Source of the DNA: Nitrospiraceae bacterium | GTDB taxonomy: Bacteria; Nitrospirota; UBA9217 | Assembly (NCBI GenBank): GCA_003454665.1 | Contig: DMKB01000308.1 | Location: forward strand, 1-11,974 | Direction of reading: 5' to 3' | Length of the DNA stretch: 11,974 nucleotides | Shown here: positions 5,890-11,974 of the stretch, piece by piece | How the letters are laid out: the number at the start of each line of letters is the position of its first letter | Numbering within the stretch: position 1 is the first letter of the stretch | Position numbers and translations under genes: made by a program | Notes under the pieces: generated by a model | Databases searched by the model: none | What the model was told of the DNA's origin: nothing | What the model saw: only the letters and a program-made list of their open reading frames with translations

Positions 5890-7182
5890 ATGACAATTAT
5901 TTATTTTTTGATCGTGATCGGCATCCTCGTGTTCGTCCACGAGTTGGGCCATTTCCTCATGGCCAAGAAGAACGGCGTGCGGGTGGAGAAGTTTTCCCTC
6001 GGCATGGGGCCCAAGATCGTGGGCTACAAAAAAGGCGATACGGAATACGTTATTTCCGCGCTTCCCCTCGGCGGGTATGTGAAGATGGCCGGCGAAAATC
6101 CCGATGAAGAGCCCACGGGCGCGCAGGACGAGTTTCAGGAAAAGACGGTGTGGCAGCGCGCGCAGATCGCGGCCTCGGGCTCTCTCATGAACATCCTGCT
6201 TGCCTTCATGGTGATGCCCCTTGTTTTTATAATCGGCACGTACGAAGGGGGCGCGCCGAAGGTTGGCTACGTTGCAAAAGATTCTCCGGCGGAGCAGGCA
6301 GGTTTTCAGGTCGGCGATGTTGTTCAAAAAATCGGCTGGAGACGTATCCCGAGCTGGAAAAGGGTTTCCATGCTGATCATGCTGAATCCTGAGACCGACC
6401 TGAACGTTACGATCGACCGGAAGGGTGAAAAGAAAACCCTCACCCTCCGCCCGACGGAAGTAAGTGATCTCAAGCTCGGCTATGCCGGACTGGGGTCGGA
6501 CCTTCCCTTCGAACTCGGCAAGATCCGACCGGGATTTCCTGCTGAAAAGGCCGGGATCAAAGCACACGACAGGATTGTCTCTCTCGACGGAAAGAGGGTG
6601 TCCCACTGGAATCAGTTCGCCGAACTGGTGAATGCGAGCAAGGGGAACGCGGTCAGGCTCCGTATCGACCGCGATGGAAAGACGGTACGAAAGACAGTCT
6701 CGCCGGTCCAGGACAAAAAAACGGGCAGGTATATAATCGGCGTTGAGTTATACGAACAGCCGCCGGAGATCCAGAAATATGGATTTTTTCAAGCCATTGC
6801 CCTTGGTTTTCAGGAGACCGTCTGGGTCGTTGATCTCACCTTTATGACGCTCAAGAAACTCGTTGCCTTGAAACTCTCCATCAAGAATCTCGGCGGCCCC
6901 GTACGTATTGCCCAATTTTCCGGCCAGGCCGCGGAAGCGGGACTGACGCCTTTTCTCTATCTTCTCGCGATCATCAGCATTTCCCTGGGTATTCTGAATC
7001 TGCTGCCGATACCCGTCCTGGACGGCGGTTTGCTCCTCTTTCTCATTATCGAAGGCATGCGGGGAAAACCATTGAGCCGAAGGGTCATGGAAGTTTCGCA
7101 GAGTGTCGGAGCAACGGTTCTCATACTCTTCATCGCCGTCGTCACCTATAACGATGTCATGCGGGTCTTCTTCGGGAAGTGA
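5890..7182 (+). CDS. rseP: RIP metalloprotease RseP (site-2 protease)
   Basis: This inner-membrane zinc protease cleaves substrates inside the membrane; in E. coli it cuts the anti-sigma factor RseA and leftover signal peptides. The active site HELGH lies at residues 17-21 in the first membrane helix. A second helix starts near residue 100 (MNILLAFMVMPLVFI). Two PDZ domains follow (about 115-190, with AEQAGFQVGDVV, and about 200-280, with AEKAGIKAHDRI). The C-terminal helix carries NLLPIPVLDGG (N370, D378), the third zinc ligand. The 430 aa match the family. ATG 5890 has AGAGG at 5878-5882; an overlapping ATG at 5886 is in another frame. The 79-base gap after dxr contains a small palindrome (CCATGCATGG, 5850-5859) but no clear promoter. 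No RseA homologue is in the window, so its substrate here is unknown. Confidence 0.95.
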   Translation: MTIIYFLIVIGILVFVHELGHFLMAKKNGVRVEKFSLGMGPKIVGYKKGDTEYVISALPLGGYVKMAGENPDEEPTGAQDEFQEKTVWQRAQIAASGSLMNILLAFMVMPLVFIIGTYEGGAPKVGYVAKDSPAEQAGFQVGDVVQKIGWRRIPSWKRVSMLIMLNPETDLNVTIDRKGEKKTLTLRPTEVSDLKLGYAGLGSDLPFELGKIRPGFPAEKAGIKAHDRIVSLDGKRVSHWNQFAELVNASKGNAVRLRIDRDGKTVRKTVSPVQDKKTGRYIIGVELYEQPPEIQKYGFFQAIALGFQETVWVVDLTFMTLKKLVALKLSIKNLGGPVRIAQFSGQAAEAGLTPFLYLLAIISISLGILNLLPIPVLDGGLLLFLIIEGMRGKPLSRRVMEVSQSVGATVLILFIAVVTYNDVMRVFFGK

Positions 7183-7202
7183 CGCTCCGGCGCTGATATA
7201 CC

Positions 7203-8279
7203 GTGACTGAGATGCTATGTAAAAAGACCAGGCAGATTTCGCTCCGGGACGTCACGATCGGCGGCGATGCGCCCGTCGCTGTCCAGTCCATGTGCAACAC
7301 GGACACGCGCGACGTTCAGGCAACGCTGGCCCAGATCACGAGGCTCGAACAAGCGGGATGTGAAATCGTCCGGCTTGCCGTGCCTGATGGCGATGCTGCC
7401 CGTGCGCTGGGAGAGATCAGAAAAGGAACAACCCTCCCCCTGGTTGCCGACATTCACTTCGATTACCGTCTTGCCCTCGATTCGATACAGCAGGGCGTGG
7501 ACGGACTCAGGATCAATCCCGGCAATATCGGTTCCCGCGAAAAGGTGGCCGAGGTGGTGCGGGCCGCGAAGGACCGGGCCGTCCCGATCCGGATCGGCGT
7601 GAACGCCGGCTCTCTCGAAAAGCCGCTCCTCGAGAAATACGGCCACCCGACACCGGCGGCCATCGTGGAGAGTGCTTTCGGCCATGTCCGTATTCTGGAA
7701 AACCTCAATTTTACGGACATCAAGGTATCGCTCAAGGCGTCCGACGTGTTGACGACCATCGAGTCGTACCGGCTCTTCTCCGCACAGTCCGACTATCCGC
7801 TCCATATCGGCGTCTCCGAGGCGGGAACGCTTTTCTCCGGAACGATCAAGTCGAGCGTCGGGCTGGGGATCCTGCTTGCCGAGGGGATCGGAGACACGAT
7901 ACGCGTTTCCCTCACTGCCGACCCGGTGCAGGAGGTGCGCGTTGCCTACGAAATACTGAAGGCCCTCAAAATCCGGCAGCGGGGGGTGAACATCATCTCC
8001 TGCCCGAGCTGCGGGAGGACGGAGATAGACATCATCAGTCTTGCCGAAGAGGTCGAGCAGAGGCTCATGCACGTCACCGAGCCCCTGACCGTCGCGGTCA
8101 TGGGCTGCGTGGTGAACGGACCGGGCGAGGCCCGCGAGGCCGACGTGGGCGTTGCCGGCGGCAAGGGCACGGGACTTTTGTTCAAGCACGGCGAGATCAT
8201 CAGGAAATTCCCCGAAGCCGAACTCGCAGATGTGCTGGTGAAGGAAGTGGAGGAGATCATAAAAGGCAGGAGACAGTAG
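7203..8279 (+). CDS. ispG: 4-hydroxy-3-methylbut-2-en-1-yl diphosphate synthase (GcpE)
   Basis: This is the penultimate MEP-pathway enzyme: it reductively converts MEcPP to HMBPP using a 4Fe-4S cluster, in the cytosol. VAVQSMCNTDTRD near the start and PLVADIHFDYRLAL and GLRINPGNIG mark the TIM barrel. The cluster ligands are visible: CPSC (C267, C270), then MGCVVNGPGEA with C302 and E309. The length of 358 aa from GTG 7203 is typical for the short bacterial form (no middle insertion). The start is not certain: neither GTG 7203 nor ATG 7212 has a clear Shine-Dalgarno, so coupling to rseP, 20 bases upstream, is likely. The final codons and TAG (GGC AGG AGA CAG TAG) are the first units of a 7-bp repeat array, so the C-terminal residues are repeat-derived. 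Confidence 0.95.
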   Translation: MTEMLCKKTRQISLRDVTIGGDAPVAVQSMCNTDTRDVQATLAQITRLEQAGCEIVRLAVPDGDAARALGEIRKGTTLPLVADIHFDYRLALDSIQQGVDGLRINPGNIGSREKVAEVVRAAKDRAVPIRIGVNAGSLEKPLLEKYGHPTPAAIVESAFGHVRILENLNFTDIKVSLKASDVLTTIESYRLFSAQSDYPLHIGVSEAGTLFSGTIKSSVGLGILLAEGIGDTIRVSLTADPVQEVRVAYEILKALKIRQRGVNIISCPSCGRTEIDIISLAEEVEQRLMHVTEPLTVAVMGCVVNGPGEAREADVGVAGGKGTGLLFKHGEIIRKFPEAELADVLVKEVEEIIKGRRQ

Positions 8280-8374
8280 TCAGTAGTCAGGAGACAGGAG
8301 AAAGATGAGTTCGAACAAGGGCAGCCTTGCAGCTGATGTTTTCCCCTCCTGTGTTCTGACTCCTGACTCCTGAT
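8265..8374. repeat. Heptamer array with inverted arms between ispG and proS
   Basis: The left arm has six direct 7-base units (GGCAGGA, GACAGTA, GTCAGTA, GTCAGGA, GACAGGA, GAAAGAT; 8265-8306). The right arm has four units in opposite orientation (TCCTGTG, TTCTGAC, TCCTGAC, TCCTGAT; 8347-8374). Positions 8278-8300 and 8346-8368 pair at 20 of 23 bases around a 45-base spacer, so the transcript can form a long hairpin ending nine bases before the proS Shine-Dalgarno. There is no T-run after it, so it is not a standard terminator. The unit matches the CAG-type array at 2628-2834. Confidence 0.85.
8305..8373 (+). CDS. Possible 22-codon leader ORF before proS
   Basis: ATG 8305 opens a 22-codon frame that ends in TGA 8371-8373, 13 bases before the proS start. 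GGAG (8297-8300), supplied by the left repeat arm, lies four bases upstream. The peptide begins MSSNKGSLAADVFP and ends LTPDS; it holds two proline codons and no recognisable motif. The stop comes from the right repeat arm. Translation would have to run through the right half of the hairpin. It may be a chance frame within the spacer and repeat; nothing shows that it is translated. Confidence 0.25.
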   Translation: MSSNKGSLAADVFPSCVLTPDS

Positions 8375-8386
8375 TTGGAGGTTTAC

Positions 8387-10078
8387 ATGCGTCATTCTCA
8401 TCTCTTTATTCCCACGTTAAAAGAGGATCCGGCGGAGGCCGAGGCGATTTCGCACAAACTCATGGTGCGCGCCGGGTATGTGCGCCAGATCGCGGCGGGA
8501 CTGTATATCTACCTCCCCCTCGGCCGGCGTGTGCTGCACAAGATCAACCAGATCATCCGGGAAGAGATGAATGCCATCGGCGGCCAAGAGGTGACCATGC
8601 CGGTGCTGAACCCGGCAGAGGTCTGGCAGCAGACCGGCCGCTGGGACGCCGTCGGAGAGGAGATGTTCCGGCTCAAAGACCGCGGCGGAAGGGACATGTG
8701 CCTGGCCATGACGCATGAGGAAACCATGACCTGGCTCGCGGCCCATGACATCCGTTCCTACCGGGATCTGCCGCAGACCTGGTATCAAATCCAGACCAAG
8801 CTCCGGGACGAGGCCCGGCCCAAGAGCGGCGTGCTCAGGACACGCGAGTTCACCATGAAGGATTCCTACAGTTTCGACCGGGATGAGGATGGACTCGATA
8901 AGTCGTATCAATGCCACCTCGATGCATACAAAAAGATCTATGAACGGTGCGGGCTGAAATTTTACGTCGTCCAGAGCGAAACAGGCATGATGGGCGGGAG
9001 CGGCGCCCATGAGTTCATGGCGCCTTCCTCGGCGGGAGAGGACGTGGTTGCCCTCTGCGATTCCTGCGGCTATGCGGCGAATGTCGAGCTCGCGCTATCC
9101 GTGCCGAAGACGCCCACGTTCTCCGGCTGGACGTATGAAGAAATTGCCACCCCCGAAAAGCGGACGATAGAAGAAGTGACCCGGTTTCTGAAACTGACGC
9201 CGGACCTCTTTATCAAGTCCATCCTGCTTATGGCGGACCACGGACCGGTGCTGGCACTCGTGCGCGGCGATCAGACCCTCCATGAGAAGAAGCTCGCCAA
9301 GTTCATCGGCCAACACCGGACTGCCGAGAAGGACGAAGTAAAAAAGGCGCTCGGCGTGCCTGCCGGTTTCATCGGTCCCATGGGACACAAGATCAGAATC
9401 ATTGCCGACCGTTCGCTGCAGGAGGGGTCGTACGTTGCGGGCGCGAATAAGGAAGGATACCATGTTCGCGGAGTGACCTCGAAGGAACATTTCAAGAATG
9501 CCGAATTCGCGGACATCCATACAGCCGAAGCAGGAGACGGCTGTGCCGAATGCGGCAAACCGCTGCGCACGGAGCGGGTGATCGAGATCGGCAATATCTT
9601 CAAGCTCGGGACGAAGTATTCAGCTCCGCTCAAGGCACAGTACCTTGACGAATCGGGTGCAGAGAAGCCGATTGTCATGGGAAGCTATGGGATCGGGCCT
9701 GCGCGGATAGCCGCTGCTGCAATTGAACAGGGAAACGATGAGAACGGCATTATCTGGCCGCTCTCGCTCGCACCCTATGACTTGCTGATCCTTCCGGTAA
9801 ATGTGAAGGACCCCGCGACAATGGAGACTGCCGAAGGGTTCACTACTGCGCTGGAGAAGAAGGGTTTTGCCGTGCTGATCGATGACCGGGAGGAACGGGC
9901 CGGGATCAAATTCAAGGACGCCGACCTTATCGGCATACCCTATCGCATCGTTGTCGGAGAAAAAAATCTGAAGGACGGCATGGTGGAATTCAAAGATCGC
10001 CGGAGCGGCTCCGTGGAAAAAATTGCCGTTGCCGACGCCATACACACCGTCGAGCAGAGACTGGTGATGGAGGCGTAG
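8387..10078 (+). CDS. proS: Prolyl-tRNA synthetase, bacterial type with editing insert
   Basis: This class II synthetase charges tRNA-Pro with proline and clears mischarged alanine with its INS domain. The 563 aa match the bacterial (E. coli-like) form. Motif 1 region: VTMPVLNPAEVWQQTGRW. Motif 2: RDEARPKSGVLRTREFTMKD from R140. A YbaK-like INS domain spans about 225-385 (FIKSILLM, LVRGDQTLHEKKLAKFIG). Motif 3: GSYGIGPARI from G432. The C-terminal anticodon-binding domain follows (YDLLILPVNV, DDREERAGIKFKDADLIG). ATG 8387 has an excellent GGAGG at 8377-8381, five bases upstream; an in-frame TTG at 8375 overlaps that site and is unlikely. proS is often found downstream of rseP or ispG. Here the two genes are split by an inverted heptamer repeat. 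Confidence 0.97.
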   Translation: MRHSHLFIPTLKEDPAEAEAISHKLMVRAGYVRQIAAGLYIYLPLGRRVLHKINQIIREEMNAIGGQEVTMPVLNPAEVWQQTGRWDAVGEEMFRLKDRGGRDMCLAMTHEETMTWLAAHDIRSYRDLPQTWYQIQTKLRDEARPKSGVLRTREFTMKDSYSFDRDEDGLDKSYQCHLDAYKKIYERCGLKFYVVQSETGMMGGSGAHEFMAPSSAGEDVVALCDSCGYAANVELALSVPKTPTFSGWTYEEIATPEKRTIEEVTRFLKLTPDLFIKSILLMADHGPVLALVRGDQTLHEKKLAKFIGQHRTAEKDEVKKALGVPAGFIGPMGHKIRIIADRSLQEGSYVAGANKEGYHVRGVTSKEHFKNAEFADIHTAEAGDGCAECGKPLRTERVIEIGNIFKLGTKYSAPLKAQYLDESGAEKPIVMGSYGIGPARIAAAAIEQGNDENGIIWPLSLAPYDLLILPVNVKDPATMETAEGFTTALEKKGFAVLIDDREERAGIKFKDADLIGIPYRIVVGEKNLKDGMVEFKDRRSGSVEKIAVADAIHTVEQRLVMEA

Positions 10079-10207
10079 GGCTTCGTTCATATGCGCGAAG
10101 GGGCTGCGTATCGAAGACGCAGCGTGCCATCCCTGCGGCGATAAAATTGTCTGTATGAACAGCTATTTGTGGGATCACTAGGACGCGTACCAAGGACGAC
10201 AAAGAAC
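10079..10207 (+). other. Non-coding gap after proS with two hairpins
   Basis: No gene is seen. CTTCG (10081-10085) can pair with CGAAG (10096-10100), and GCTGCGT (10103-10109) pairs perfectly with ACGCAGC (10117-10123) around a 7-base loop. No T-run follows either, so an intrinsic terminator for proS is not clearly present; the hairpins could be a transcript end stabiliser or a weak or Rho-assisted stop (inference). Confidence 0.5.
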
Positions 10208-10236
10208 TTGAATTCCGCGGGTAAAGGGCCTATAAT
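10208..10236 (+). promoter_or_regulatory. Near-consensus sigma70 promoter
   Basis: TTGAAT (10208-10213), a 17-base spacer, TATAAT (10231-10236, perfect -10). Transcription would begin near 10243, giving a leader of only about 15 bases that carries the strong GGAGG site (10247-10251) of the 75-aa gene. It is the best promoter in the window. Confidence 0.75.
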
Positions 10237-10257
10237 TAAATCTTATGGAGGTGCCGG

Positions 10258-10485
10258 ATGGATGAAGTCGTCAAGATAGGCCTTACTCCACAGCAGGCCG
10301 CAGAGATCAGGAAGCAGATCGGGTTCGAACTTCGTGAGATCTACCTGAGCAAGCGGTCTTTAAATAAACTCAGGGTGTTCAGGCTTCGCCTCAACGAAGA
10401 ACAGCAAGAGGCACTCGCAGAAAAATGGGGGCAGAAGGTGAAAGAGCTGACCGTTACCCGTTCTGTCGCCACGCGGATCCTCTGA
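10258..10485 (+). CDS. Small charged protein of unknown function (75 aa)
   Basis: I do not recognise this protein. It has 75 residues, no signal peptide, no membrane segment and no cysteine. It is rich in Lys, Arg, Glu and Gln, and looks mostly alpha-helical: an N-terminal helix (LTPQQAAEIRKQIGFEL), a basic middle (SKRSLNKLRVFRLRL) and a second helix (NEEQQEALAEKWGQKVKEL). The start is firm: GGAGG at 10247-10251 lies six bases before ATG, behind a near-consensus promoter, which is the main support for a real and well-expressed gene. Such a two-helix basic protein could bind nucleic acid or a partner protein, but that is only a guess. It lies between proS and a pilus/secretion ATPase, with a terminator-like hairpin downstream, so it may be its own transcription unit. 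Confidence 0.7.
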   Translation: MDEVVKIGLTPQQAAEIRKQIGFELREIYLSKRSLNKLRVFRLRLNEEQQEALAEKWGQKVKELTVTRSVATRIL

Positions 10486-10708
10486 GTCACCAGAACGTCC
10501 GGATGGATTCCCGTAATGGTTCCCGCTGCGGTACGCCGTCGTTGCCGTGCCGTATGCATTATGCAAGCGGCGGGCCTTTGAATAATCTCTTGCAGCCAAG
10601 CGGGACAGGCTCCCGGATGCATTCACCGCGAAGAGATATCGTACTTACCCCCCGGCCCCTCTGCGGGTTTTTTTATTTGAACGGCACGACGTGTATCCAG
10701 AATAATCT
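10486..10708 (+). other. Non-coding leader before the PilB/GspE-type gene
   Basis: These 223 bases hold no supported gene. The region is rich in GC-rich self-complementary pieces (for example CCCGCTGC near 10530 against GCAAGCGGCGGG near 10565) and ends in a terminator-like hairpin, so it may be a structured RNA leader. I looked for the conserved cores of cyclic-di-GMP (GEMM), cobalamin, TPP and SAM riboswitches and did not find them. No Shine-Dalgarno precedes ATG 10709. Confidence 0.45.
10626..10674 (+). terminator. Terminator-like hairpin upstream of the ATPase gene
   Basis: CCGC (10626-10629) and AGAG (10632-10635) can pair with CTCTGCGG (10659-10666), with a two-base bulge and a loop of about 23 bases, followed by one G and seven Ts (10668-10674). 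A smaller alternative stem, CCCG/CGGG (10651-10654 with 10664-10667), could compete. It could end the transcript of the 75-aa gene or act as an attenuator for the ATPase gene 35 bases downstream. Confidence 0.45.
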
Positions 10709-11974
10709 ATGACCAAGCTCACGACCGACCTGCTCTGTGACATCCTGCTTACGTCGGGGAACATAACGCCGGCGCAGTCGAAGGAAATCAAGCTGAAGCA
10801 GGATGTGCAGAGGATGAAACTGCTTAAAGCCAGGGGAGAGACCCTGCCCCGCGGCAAGATGAACATCGAAGACGCCGTTTCTGCTATTGAAGTGGCCGCG
10901 TCGCTCAATTTCGAGATTTCCCATGCCCCGGGCTGCGCGCTCACCGAGGACGCGATCAGCGAAGAGGTGGCCAGACATGCGGGGCTGCCCTTCAAGAAAA
11001 TAGACCCCCTCAAACTGAATCCCGAGGTGGTGACGCAGATCCTCTCGCGGGCATTTGCCCGGAGGAGTGTCTCGGTGCCTATCGCGCGGGAGGACGACAA
11101 GCTGACGCTCGCCGTGGCCGACCCCTACAACCTCGAAGTACTCGAAAATATCGAGCGGATGGGGTACAAGGTCAGTCGTGTCGTTACGCCGCGGGCGGAC
11201 ATCCTCAAGATCATTACTGAGTTCTACGGGTTCCGGTCCTCCGTGAAGGCGGCGGAAAAAGAGATGACGGCCGAGGTTGACCTCGGCAACCTTGAGCAGT
11301 TCGTGAAGATGAAGTCCGTGTCCGAGATCGAGGCCACGGACAAGCATATCGTCAATGCCGTGGAATTCCTGCTCCGCTACGCATTCGACCAGCGCGGCAG
11401 CGATATCCATATCGAGCCGAAGCGCGAAGTGAGCGAGGTCCGCGTCAGGATCGACGGCATGCTGCATACGATTCACAAGGTGCCGAAAGCGGTCCATCCG
11501 GCCTTTGTCTCACGGATCAAGATGCTCTCCCGAATGGACATTGCCGAGAAACGCAGACCCCAGGATGGCAGGATCAAGACGGACTATAACGGCCGGGAAG
11601 TGGAGCTCCGCGTCTCCACCATGCCGGTGGCCTTCGGGGAGAAAGTGGTCATCCGCATTTTCGATCCGGAGATTCTTCTCCAGGACCTTGAAGAACTCGG
11701 ATTTGCTCCCCGGGAATACGAACAGTTCAGCTCATTTATCACACGGCCCCATGGGATCATCCTGGTGACGGGCCCCACGGGCAGTGGGAAAACAACGACG
11801 CTGTATTCCGCACTCAAAAAAGTCTCGGTTCCCGAGGTCAACGTGGTGACCATAGAAGACCCCATCGAAATGATCTACGACCGGTTTAACCAGGTTGCGA
11901 TCCACCCGCAGATCAACCTCACCTATGCAAACGCCCTCAGAACGTTTCTGCGCCAGGACCCGGACATCATCATG
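10709..11974 (+). CDS. GspE/PilB-type secretion or type IV pilus assembly ATPase, 3' end cut by the window
   Basis: This hexameric cytoplasmic ATPase powers pilus extension (PilB) or type II secretion (GspE). The window holds 422 codons and ends in frame at DPDIIM, just where Walker B begins (family: DPDIIMVGEIRD). An N-terminal MshEN/GspE-N region (about 1-170) has LLCDILLTSGNITPAQ and later ADPYNLEVLENIERMG. The catalytic core follows: RGSDIHIEP (229-237), RRPQDGRI, LRVSTMPVAFGEKVVIRI, Walker A GPTGSGKTTT (355-364) and the Asp-box TIEDPIE near 382-387. The C-terminal part with the zinc cysteines is beyond the edge. ATG 10709 is the first possible start after an in-frame TAA at 10703, but it lacks a Shine-Dalgarno. 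The N-terminal domain being in frame from here supports it. PilB and GspE cannot be told apart without its neighbours. Confidence 0.92.
   Translation, partial: MTKLTTDLLCDILLTSGNITPAQSKEIKLKQDVQRMKLLKARGETLPRGKMNIEDAVSAIEVAASLNFEISHAPGCALTEDAISEEVARHAGLPFKKIDPLKLNPEVVTQILSRAFARRSVSVPIAREDDKLTLAVADPYNLEVLENIERMGYKVSRVVTPRADILKIITEFYGFRSSVKAAEKEMTAEVDLGNLEQFVKMKSVSEIEATDKHIVNAVEFLLRYAFDQRGSDIHIEPKREVSEVRVRIDGMLHTIHKVPKAVHPAFVSRIKMLSRMDIAEKRRPQDGRIKTDYNGREVELRVSTMPVAFGEKVVIRIFDPEILLQDLEELGFAPREYEQFSSFITRPHGIILVTGPTGSGKTTTLYSALKKVSVPEVNVVTIEDPIEMIYDRFNQVAIHPQINLTYANALRTFLRQDPDIIM

Noticed and set aside
10320..10332. GGTTCGAAC resembling a tRNA T-loop
   Set aside because: It lies in the coding frame of the 75-aa protein and no acceptor, D or anticodon arms can be built around it. 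The similar string at about 2461 is also inside a gene.
10677..10706. Promoter TTGAAC / AATAAT immediately before ATG 10709
   Set aside because: Its transcription start would fall at or after the ATG, leaving no leader for the chosen start.
10486..10708. Cyclic-di-GMP (GEMM) or other known riboswitch before the ATPase gene
   Set aside because: The conserved aptamer cores I know (for example GGGCAAACC with GACGCAAAGCC for GEMM) are absent on the plus strand.

Overview
The window looks like a chromosomal segment of a Gram-negative (diderm) bacterium with a fairly GC-rich core. The order uppS-cdsA-dxr-rseP-ispG-proS, followed by a type IV pilus/type II secretion ATPase, together with REP-type transposase debris and degenerate 7-bp repeats, suggests a Nitrospirota or Desulfobacterota (former deltaproteobacterial) lineage. 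That placement is an inference from gene order and style; no phylogenetic marker was tested.

Layout. Bases 1-740 are accessory DNA: an unrecognised stretch, then the decayed front part of a REP-associated tyrosine transposase (RAYT). Three copies of a short palindrome with one architecture (7-bp perfect stem, 3-nt loop, then CCA) lie here. Two of them sit inside the transposase remnant and each shifts its frame. A good sigma70-type promoter at 808-836 precedes a 578-aa exported protein with FG-GAP/VCBS-like calcium-binding motifs (918-2654). From 2628 to 2920 the DNA is a degenerate array of 7-bp units that supplies the last ten codons and the stop of that gene and separates it from the core operon.

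Bases 2988-10078 hold six collinear genes: uppS (undecaprenyl diphosphate synthase), cdsA (CDP-diglyceride synthase), dxr (MEP-pathway reductoisomerase), rseP (site-2 membrane protease with two PDZ domains), ispG (4Fe-4S enzyme of the MEP pathway) and proS (bacterial-type prolyl-tRNA synthetase with editing insert). dxr and ispG make isoprenoid precursors, uppS uses them for the cell-wall lipid carrier, cdsA feeds phospholipid synthesis and rseP is an envelope protease, so this is largely an envelope operon. frr and pyrH, often found just upstream of uppS, are absent from the window. A second, smaller heptamer array lies between ispG and proS. It has arms in opposite orientation, can form a 23-bp imperfect hairpin, supplies the ispG stop, and encloses a 22-codon reading frame.

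After proS, a near-consensus promoter (TTGAAT-17-TATAAT) drives a 75-aa protein of unknown function. A 223-base non-coding leader with a terminator-like hairpin follows, then a GspE/PilB-type ATPase that runs off the right edge after its Walker A motif. The items most worth a second look are the palindromes within the transposase remnant, the strictly 7-phased repeat arrays that end two genes, and the ispG-proS inverted repeat with its small ORF. No convincing new multi-gene system (defence, biosynthetic or similar) is visible.
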